Assembly: GCA_964598695.1 (NCBI GenBank)
Contig: CAZRDB010000153.1
Coordinates: 1 to 12,257, forward strand
DNA from: CAZRDB01 sp964598695
Lineage (GTDB): Bacteria; Armatimonadota; Zipacnadia; UBA1398
DNA: 12,257 nt
Direction: 5' to 3'
The notes under the pieces: model-generated
Told to the model about the DNA's origin: nothing
Database searches by the model: none
The model's input: the letters and a program-made list of their open reading frames with translations, nothing else
Shown here: one piece after another, positions 6,339-12,257 of the stretch
Layout: each line of letters opens with the position of its first letter
Numbering within the stretch: the first letter of the stretch is position 1
Position numbers and translations under genes: made by a program

Positions 6339-7601
6339 ATGCGAGTCACGGAGCTGTACAGCCCCCACGTACACTCGGTCTGCTATTCGCTGCATGTGGG
6401 GGCCGGCTCACTGACCGACTCGCTGAACCGTCCGGGCGTCGCGCTGCTCACGCAGCGGATGGCCCTCGAGGCCGAGATGCTCGACTTCTCGCGGCGCTCC
6501 CCCGCCGGACGGATCTGCAACGGCGGCGTGGCGCCGGGCGAGGCGTTCGTCCTCGTCCACGGTCACCGGCTGCACGGTTCGGCGATCGCCTCGCTGGTTC
6601 CCTCGTTTCTCACCGAGGCGCGGTTCGAGGCCGAGGTGCTCGAGCGCGAGCGCGCGATGCTGTGGGACACGATCCCCGACGTCGCCCCGGCGACGATCGA
6701 GGTGGGCGAGCTGATCAACCGGCTGCTCATCCGGCCCGATCTCAACTGGAGCGTCTACGGGGGCCGCGACGGCGTCGCCCGGATCTCCCTGGCCGATATC
6801 GTCGACCGGTTCGAGGAGTGCTGGCAGGACGGCAATCTGGTGCTCTCGGTCGCCGGAGCCTACGAGCGGTCCGACCTCGAGCGCTGCGTCGACGAGCTGC
6901 GCAACGCGCTGCCGCAGCACCCCGCGGGGCCGCCCGGGCCGATGGCCGACGTGCTCTCCGACCAGCGCGTGATGGCCCTGGTGCCGGTGCCGGACGATCG
7001 GTTCTCGCTCCACCTGCTGTTCCCGTGCTGCGCGGTGGGGTCGACCGAGGCGCCGCTCGTGCAGATCCTGGACTGCATCGTGGGCGATGGACCGGACAGC
7101 CGGGTCCGGCAGCGCCTGTCGTGGGACTCGGGCCTCGCGGAGTCGGCCGGGTCGCAGCCGTGGGTGCTGGGCGACCAGATCATGCTCGAGGTGTCGGTGG
7201 AGGGCGCGGCGAGCCGGATGCCGGAGATCCTCAAGCTGTTCGTGCGCAGCGTCGAATCACTGCTGATCGAGCCGCCGGAGAAGGACGAGGTCCACGAGGC
7301 GCGCACGGTGCTGCGCTTCCTGCGCGACTTCCAGCTCGATGACCCGCAGTCGGCCGCTCCGGCGAGAGGCTCGCAGTTCTTCGCGAGCCGACTCGACAGC
7401 TCGGAGGAACTCGACCGCCTGACGCTCGGTCCCGAGCGGGTGACCCCCGACGACATCCACGAGGTGGCCCATCGGGTGCTCCACTGGGACAACCTCTCGG
7501 TGCTGTACATCGGCCCCGAGTCGGCGGAGACGGAGGAGCTGCTCGAGGAGACGTGGCCCAACCTGCCGGTCGAGGTGTGGGAGTCCGATCCCGAGGAGTG
7601 A
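6339..7601 (+). CDS. M16 (insulinase/PqqL-like) family protein, catalytic motif lost
   Basis: The 420-residue product has the two-domain layout of M16 proteins. The N-terminal half opens with a beta strand ending in VGAGS (20-24) and then GVALLTQRMALE (33-44), where active members have G.AH..EHM. Thus HxxEH has become LLTQR and all three catalytic residues are missing. The C-terminal half has the M16_C signature RQRLSWDSGLAES (about 256-268), matching the usual R..L.Y....... pattern. M16 proteases often work as pairs of an active and an inactive subunit. In Bacillus the inactive YmfF is paired with the active YmfH. No active partner is in this window. The ATG at 6339 is chosen for GGAGGTGAGG two bases upstream and because the M16 beta strand follows at once; an upstream ATG at 6249 would add an unlikely extension through the inverted repeat. 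Confidence 0.8.
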   Translation: MRVTELYSPHVHSVCYSLHVGAGSLTDSLNRPGVALLTQRMALEAEMLDFSRRSPAGRICNGGVAPGEAFVLVHGHRLHGSAIASLVPSFLTEARFEAEVLERERAMLWDTIPDVAPATIEVGELINRLLIRPDLNWSVYGGRDGVARISLADIVDRFEECWQDGNLVLSVAGAYERSDLERCVDELRNALPQHPAGPPGPMADVLSDQRVMALVPVPDDRFSLHLLFPCCAVGSTEAPLVQILDCIVGDGPDSRVRQRLSWDSGLAESAGSQPWVLGDQIMLEVSVEGAASRMPEILKLFVRSVESLLIEPPEKDEVHEARTVLRFLRDFQLDDPQSAAPARGSQFFASRLDSSEELDRLTLGPERVTPDDIHEVAHRVLHWDNLSVLYIGPESAETEELLEETWPNLPVEVWESDPEE

Positions 7602-7605
7602 GCGA

Positions 7606-7815
7606 TCAGCGCGCGCCGGGCAAGGGCGCCCCGCTCACGACCTGCAGTGCCTGCCCCTCGGTGAACCCCTCCTCGCGCAGGGCTTCGAAGAGGATCCGCA
7701 CGTAGCGGGCATGGGCCTTGGCGATGCGCTGGTCCTGGGAGACGAGTTCCAGGTGGGTGCGCAGGCCCTCGACGCCGGCGCGCAGGGCTCCCTGGAGATC
7801 GATGTGCTGTGGCAT
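7606..7815 (-). CDS. Small protein of unknown function (69 aa)
   Basis: I do not recognise this family. The product is hydrophilic and looks mostly helical. A first helix (about 6-24) is followed by a basic stretch (RIAKAHARYVRILFEALREEG, about 30-50, read here in short form RIAK...REEG) and then GFTEGQALQVVSG (50-62). The latter resembles a helix-turn-helix-like end, though not clearly enough to call DNA binding. The ATG at 7815 is preferred, with AAGGATGG upstream at suitable spacing. An ATG at 7827 would add four residues, but its purine-rich sequence lies too close. The gene converges with the M16-like gene, leaving only 4 bp between stops, and is divergent from the second isomerase-like gene. 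Its GC-rich third positions and tight packing support a real gene. Confidence 0.62.
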   Translation of the reverse strand: MPQHIDLQGALRAGVEGLRTHLELVSQDQRIAKAHARYVRILFEALREEGFTEGQALQVVSGAPLPGAR

Positions 7816-7954
7816 GTGACGTTCCATCCTTCCGCTCGATACGGTCTGCGGGGGATTCCGCGGCGAGGTCGCTCGGGCCTCCCCGCGCACGCGAACGGAG
7901 GGCACGGCGTGGCCGTGCTCGAATGGTCAGTCGTTCGGCGAAAGGCGAGCCGGC

Positions 7955-8973
7955 GTGGACATCGGTCTCTCGAGCTACTCTCTACGGTGCGCGGGCGGGC
8001 TCTGGGGGTACGCCCCGCAGGGGATCGAGCCTCTCAGTCCCGAGGGCTACCTGCGCGTGGCGAAGAGCCTCGACTTCGACGGAATCCACTTCGTCGACCT
8101 GCGCCACTTCGAGTCGACGGGGGCCCGGGACCACCACCCCATAGCCACCCACGCCGCACAACTGCGCCTGAGCAGCGACATACGCGGGGGGGGCCCGGGG
8201 CGGNNNNNNNNNNCGCCGACGATCTCGACCTGTACATCGAGATCGGCGTGGTCGGCACGGGGCGGGAGCAGCTCCAGCTCGCCCTCGAAGTCGGTGAGCG
8301 GCTCTCCTGCCGCGTGGTCAGCGTGGTACTCGGAGGGCCGCGGCTCGCCGACCCGGTCGCCTGGGAGCAGCACCTCACCGCGGCCGAGACCGACCTGCTG
8401 CAGATCGTCCCCGCGCTGGAGGAGACCGAGATCCGCCTGGCTGTCCACGGCGTCGGCGACCTGACGGCCGAGGAGGTGCTCCGGCTGATCGACTGCGCGC
8501 GCTCCGAGTTGGTGGGCGCCTGCGTCGATCCGGTGCAGTCGCTGATGGCCCTCGAGCCCCCCTGCGACTTCGCCTCGCGCCTCGCGCCGCGCGCGCACAG
8601 TCTCGAGCTGGGGGACGTGATCGTCGAACCGAGGCCCGACGGCTGTCTGATCACGAAGGTCAGTCTCGGCGCGGGGGTCATCGACAGCGATGCGCTGGTC
8701 AGCCACGTCGCCAAACGCGACCGCGGGGTGCGGCTGAACATCGACGCGCCGGTCGAGCAGATGCGGATCCCGTACCGGACCGACGGCTGGCGCGGCGCCT
8801 TTGGCGAGGAGGCCGTCGAGCGCTTCGACGCGTGGGTCACGGCCGCCCCGGACCCTCCCGTGGCCGGCTTCGCCGATCCCTCCGACGTGGCCGCCGACCC
8901 GCTGGACGCGGAGATGAGTCAGGCGCGCGCCAGCGCCCACTTCGCCCGCGAGCGCAAGTGGCACGGGCTCTGA
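7955..8973 (+). CDS. Diverged sugar phosphate isomerase/epimerase-like TIM barrel, interrupted by assembly gap
   Basis: The first part (7955-8203) starts at a GTG: MDIGLSSYSLR, then YLRVAKSLDFDGIHFVDLRHFES, here split as YLRVAKSLDFDG and IHFVDLRHFES. Part two resumes after ten Ns in another frame with DDLDLYIEIGVVG and ends at 8973. The two halves make one TIM barrel; a true gap length of 3n+2 bases restores the frame. The C-terminal half follows the family plan, but the metal-site positions are changed. LAVHGVGDLT stands where ALENHxDLT is usual (Glu to His). CVDPVQSL keeps Asp. LELGD stands where VHLKD is usual (His to Glu, Lys to Gly). NIDAP stands where SLEPG is usual (Glu to Asp). It may therefore have another metal geometry or no isomerase activity. 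The GTG start has only a weak site (AAAGGCGAG) upstream. Frame breakage is an assembly effect, not evidence of a pseudogene. Confidence 0.75.
8204..8213. other. Assembly gap (10 N) inside isomerase-like gene
   Basis: Ten Ns stand for an unknown length. The left edge is an unusual run of eight Gs followed by CCCGGGGCGG, and GGCG/CGCC complements flank the gap. The residues just before the gap (SSDIRGGGPGR) do not look like the family and may be poor-quality sequence. Confidence 0.95.
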
Positions 8974-9002
8974 CCGCTTGGCGCGGCTCCCGAGAGTCCC
9001 TG

Positions 9003-9029
9003 CAGGCGCCGGCAGCGCGCGGCGGCCTG
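9003..9029. terminator. GC-rich hairpin between convergent genes, likely terminator
   Basis: CAGGC (9003-9007) plus GCCG (9008-9011) pair with CGGC (9020-9023) plus GCCTG (9025-9029), with one bulged G at 9024 and an 8-base loop. It lies about 30 bp after the isomerase-like stop (8973). A pyrimidine-rich stretch (CTCCTTCTTCC, 9037-9047) follows on the plus strand, which fits a terminator for that gene. The convergent flagellar gene ends at 9107. Confidence 0.45.
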
Positions 9030-9106
9030 TCGAGCGCTCCTTCTTCCGCTCACCCTGGGCGGTTGTCGCTCTTCGCTCTTGCGCGCGGAAGCTTGCGGGA
9101 ACCGCT

Positions 9107-9391
9107 CTACACCCGCCGAGACGCGTCCAGCCGGTAGACGAATGCGAGCACCTCCGCCACGGCCTGGTACAGCTCCGGCGGGATCATGTCTCCGATCCCC
9201 AGCACGGAGAGCGCCTCCGCGAGCAGCTCGTCCTCGCGGATCGGCACATCGAGCTCCCGCGCGATCACCAGGATCCGCTCGGCCACCAGACCCTTCCCGG
9301 CGGCGACCACCTCGGGCGCGGCGCGGTGTTCCATCTCGTAGGCGAGCGCGGTCGCCAGCCTCCTCCGGTGGCGCTTGGTCTCCTCGGGCAT
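9107..9391 (-). CDS. Stand-alone FlhB C-terminal domain protein (FlhX/YlqH type)
   Basis: The 94-residue product matches the cytoplasmic C-terminal domain of FlhB, the export-switch protein of the flagellar type III apparatus. Visible landmarks are ATALAYE (13-19), AAPEVVAAGKG (24-34), AERILVIARELDVPIREDE (37-55), GIGDMIPPELYQAVAEVLAF (65-84) and a terminal VYRL. Full FlhB has four membrane helices and a self-cleaving NPTH site before this domain; both are absent and the protein begins just past where NPTH would be. Such small FlhB-like proteins are known as FlhX, or YlqH in Bacillus, and may bind FliK-like proteins or substitute for the cleaved FlhB fragment. The start is secured by AGGAGGAGG seven bases upstream. 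It follows the FliK-like gene by 16 bp, as in the ylqG-ylqH arrangement. Confidence 0.92.
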   Translation of the reverse strand: MPEETKRHRRRLATALAYEMEHRAAPEVVAAGKGLVAERILVIARELDVPIREDELLAEALSVLGIGDMIPPELYQAVAEVLAFVYRLDASRRV

Positions 9392-9407
9392 GGCGAACCT
9401 CCTCCTC

Positions 9408-12257
9408 CTAGGCGAGCAGCGACAGGGTTGAGCCCTCGGGCAGCGAGGGCCCGAGGCGGTCGAAGACCTCGCCCGAGCGCGCACGCACCTCGGTCGCGAG
9501 CGACCCCACACGGAAGCCGGCTCGCTCCAGTCCGGCCTGCAGCGAGCCCGCCTCACGGGCCACTGCCCGCTCATACTCGGATCTCTCGAGCGTGAACGTG
9601 ACATGGACGGTCTTCTCATCGGTGCGCAGGACGGCCACCACCAGGCCCAGGGTCTTCGTATCGAGCCGGATCGCGACGGTCGCGTTCGCGGGGTCGATCT
9701 CCCGAGCGCCCTGGCGCGGGTCTCTGAGGAGCTTCAGCTCGGCCATGTGCTGGTGGTCGCCCACCTGGATGGGGAGCTGGATGTAGGCCACCAGCGGGCT
9801 CGGCTGCTGCGCTGTGTAGGCCGCGTTGAGCAGTTGGCGCGCCTCGAGCAGCCCGGAGACACTCCGTGCCGCCGTGGCGAGCGCCGAGAGGGCGGCAACG
9901 AGGGCGGGCGCCTCGACCTCGGCCTCGGGCAGCGCCGCGAGGTACTCGCCGTCGCGCGCGAGCCGCATGAGGTGGGTGCGAAGGTCGTCCCGTACCGTGG
10001 CCTCGGGGGCGGGCGCGAGCAGCCTGTGCTCGGTGCTGACCGCGGTCTGCGCGGCGACCTCCCGCAGGGCTCGGGCGACCGGCTCGGACCCCTCCCGAGG
10101 CGTCGCCGCCATCCGGGCCAGGATCGCTGCAGCGGAGGATGCCGACTCGCGGACGGAGGCCACCAACGAGGCGCGGAGAGCGGGGAGCGCTTCGGCCAGG
10201 ATCGCGCCCACCNNNNNNNNNNGTCAAGGGGCGCGTGGACGGAGACGAGGCCGTACAGGGAGGCTCGGCTGGAGCCCTGGGCCATGGTGTACCGGGCGAC
10301 CCACTCGGCGGGCGTCTCCGCCCCCACCGCGATGCGTTCGAGAAGGGGTAGGGCCGCGTCGATCCACGCTCGCAGGGCCGGGAGATCGCGCCCTGCGGGC
10401 AGGCGGGGCATCGCGGCAGTCGCCCCGGCCGGCAGCGCGGAGACCAGGCGAGCCAGCGCCTCGGAGACCGGTTCGAGCCACGCGGGCCGCGCCGCGAGGG
10501 GAACGGCCGGTCCTTCGGCGAGGCCGAGCGGGGACGGCTGCGAGGGCGCGGGCTCTCCCCCCGGTACGCCGGCGAGCAGCGCCGGCAGGGCCTCGCGCAG
10601 GGCGTCTGCCAGTGCCCGCAGCTCTTGCCGGGGCACGGCTGCGGCGGCGGAGGGTCCCGGCCCCCCGACCGGGTCCGTCGTCGGCGGGGGGAGCGCGGCG
10701 CTCGNNNNNNNNNNACTGCCGGGCGGCCGGAGGAGTCCAGCGCTTCGGAGACCGCTGCCGCCAGTTGGAACATCCGTTCCGGCAGCTCCGTGGGCGCTGC
10801 GGGAGCGGAGGCATCCGGCAGGGCCCGCGCCACCAGGGAGAGCGCATCGGCGAGCGCGGGGAGAAGCTCCGCGGGAGCCGGTCTTGCCGCGGAACCGGCC
10901 GGAGTGAGGCCGAGGGCCGACCGGGCGGTGTCCTCAAGCCGGGCCAGTTCGGCTACCTGAGACGCGAGGTGCTCCGTCGAGACGGCGGTGGCCTCGGCCG
11001 CGACCCTGCCCGCGAAGAGCGACAGCAGATCGGCCCTGCGACCCGAGATCGCCCGCTCCAGGCCGGCAATCGCTTCGCGGGCGGCCCCCACCGCCTCGGT
11101 GACGGCCTCGCGAGCCGAGGTCGTGGACTCCGGCTTCGCCAGCTCCGAGGCGAGCCACACCAGTTGGCGACCGAGGGCCCTCGCGGACGGCGGGTCCCAG
11201 CCCGTCGCGGGCCCGATCAGCTCGGCCGCGCGCGTGAGCGCCCCCTGGAGGTGGCGGAGTCGGTCGCCCGGCGTGGCGGGCATCCCCTGGTCCAGCCGGT
11301 CGAGCGTCGCGACCAGCAGCTCACGGGCGCGCGCCACGCCCTCGGGGCTCTCAGCCCGTAGGGCGGCGCCCACCTGGTCGAGGAGGCTGGCGACGCGGGA
11401 GGCAAGCTCTGCGGCGGAGGCTGACGCTCCGCCCGCGCCGGCAGGTCCCCGGTGGGTCTGGGCGGCCGTCCGGAGCGCGGTGAGCACGTTGTCGATCGCT
11501 CCGCCGGGGGCGTCCGGCTCGGCCGCGAGGAAGGCGAGCTGCTCGGCCGCATTCCAGACCTGTGGGGCCATGTCGCTCGGATCGCCCCCCCGGGGGGCGG
11601 GCGATGGGACGGCGAGAGCGGCTCGCAGCGCGTCGAGGAGCGGCGCGAGTTCCTTCGAGAGGGAGGCGAGGTCCCGGCCGAGAGCCACGGTCTCGGTGAG
11701 GCTCTCGCTGGCGCCCGGTCCGAGTCGAATCCGCCCGAGCCGCTTCGCGAGAGCCGCGAGAAGGTCGGGCGCCGGTGCACCGGTCTCCAGGAGGGCGGCT
11801 GCTCGGACCGCGGCGTCGGACTCGGGGGCAGTGGCCGCGTAGCGGCCGAGGGCCTCCACGAGCGCCTCGCGGACCGCGGTCGTCGGCATGGGCGCCTCGG
11901 CCCCCGAGGGCGGCAGCAGCGCGGTGGCCGGTTCGAGAGCGTTCGCGAGATCCGAGAGCGCCCGGATCAGCCGCCGTCCTCCATCGGGGGCGAGGGCTTG
12001 GCGCAGCGCCGCGATCGTGTCGGGCGTCGGCTCCAGGCCCAGGGCGCGTGCGGCCGCGAGGACTCGGGCCTCGCCGAGGGCGGTGGGTCCGCCTGTCGTC
12101 AGGGCGCGGACGATCGCCTGAACGTTGCGCTGGTTGACGGGGAGGCCGTGCTCCGAGAGTGCCTGGGCCGCGGCCATGGCCTCGTCGCTCGGGACGATCC
12201 CGGCGGCGACGAGGGCTTCGCGGAGGTCGTGCGCGGTGAGGGCGCGAACGGCGCTTC
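9408..12257 (-). CDS. Large alanine-rich FliK/YlqG-like flagellar hook-length control protein (5' end outside window, two assembly gaps)
   Basis: About 950 residues are visible in three frames joined by two 10-N gaps (10705-10714 and 10213-10222). A real gap length of 3n+2 at each gap restores one frame. The right edge opens mid-gene with EALVAAGIVPSDEAM, then HGLPVNQRNVQAIV; this LxxxGLPVNxxN helical motif is common near the N-terminus of YlqG-like proteins. A very long Ala/Leu/Glu-rich helical region with short repeats (for example ALADALREALPALLAG) follows. The C-terminal part (about 9410-9720) has the FliK hook-control fold pattern: ATVAIRLDTKTLGLVVAVL, VHVTFTLERSEYERAV and LQAGLERAGFRVGSL. 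FliK is secreted, measures hook length and acts on the FlhB C-domain. The next gene is exactly such a domain. Typical YlqG proteins are about half this size or less. The frame changes reflect scaffolding and not mutation. Confidence 0.8.
10213..10222. other. Assembly gap (10 N) inside FliK-like gene
   Basis: The Ns are flanked by a perfect 7-bp inverted repeat, CGCGCCC (10203-10209) and GGGCGCG (10229-10235). A hairpin spanning the break may explain why assembly failed. The reading frame changes across the gap. Confidence 0.95.
10705..10714. other. Assembly gap (10 N) inside FliK-like gene
   Basis: The left edge is a small hairpin, GAGCG (10691-10695) and CGCTC (10699-10703), just after a run of six Gs. 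The frame changes across the gap in the same sense as at the other two gaps. Confidence 0.95.

Noticed and set aside
7711..8203. Open frame on the plus strand running into the isomerase-like gene from 7711
   Set aside because: Upstream of the gap it is antisense to the small minus-strand gene and has no family similarity. The GTG at 7955 in another frame gives the expected TIM-barrel start.
7955..8973. Frameshifted pseudogene interpretation of the second isomerase-like gene
   Set aside because: The frame change coincides exactly with a 10-N gap of unknown length, so no mutation needs to be invoked.
9616..10704. The upstream frame of the FliK-like gene continued beyond the first gap
   Set aside because: After the gap this frame becomes Arg/Pro/Ser-rich. 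The other frame carries the Ala/Leu helical sequence and then, after the second gap, the FliK C-terminal pattern.

Overview
The window is GC-rich DNA with dense, mostly leaderless gene packing. It contains three runs of exactly ten Ns, so it comes from a scaffolded draft or metagenome assembly. The organism is a bacterium with flagellar export genes, probably from a poorly sampled high-GC lineage. Armatimonadota-like or a similar phylum is a guess; nothing here fixes the taxonomy. No rRNA, tRNA, CRISPR array or insertion sequence was seen.

Region 1 (1-4704, minus strand) is one tight operon. In transcription order it encodes an exported alkaline-phosphatase-superfamily protein, a triple zinc-ribbon multi-span membrane protein with an apparent CTG start, a DUF4129-type membrane protein, a DUF4350-type membrane protein and a MoxR AAA+ ATPase cut by the window edge. 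DUF4129, DUF4350 and MoxR form a recurrent bacterial module, usually continued by a DUF58/von Willebrand protein, which would lie just left of the window. The module is thought to work at the cell envelope, with the ATPase remodelling a membrane or exported partner.

Region 2 (4705-8973) has alternating small transcription units. There is a 348-bp divergent spacer with a dyad able to form competing stems, an 83-residue tail-anchored-like protein (+), and a sugar phosphate isomerase/epimerase (-). A divergent spacer with an 11-bp perfect inverted repeat follows. Then come an M16 (insulinase-like) protein with an erased catalytic motif (+), a 69-residue protein of unknown function (-) and a second, diverged isomerase-like TIM barrel (+) broken by an assembly gap.

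Region 3 (9107-12257, minus) is a flagellar pair. A very large alanine-rich FliK/YlqG-like protein is cut by the right edge and broken by two assembly gaps. It is followed 16 bp later by a stand-alone FlhB C-terminal domain (FlhX/YlqH type). FliK proteins normally act on the FlhB cytoplasmic domain to switch export substrate, so the pair makes functional sense.

The recurring theme is degenerate active sites: the M16 protein, the phosphatase-like protein and the second isomerase all lack residues normally needed for metal-dependent catalysis. I found no convincing wholly new system. The best leads are the CTG start, the three diverged metal sites and the inverted repeat between the first isomerase and the M16-like gene.
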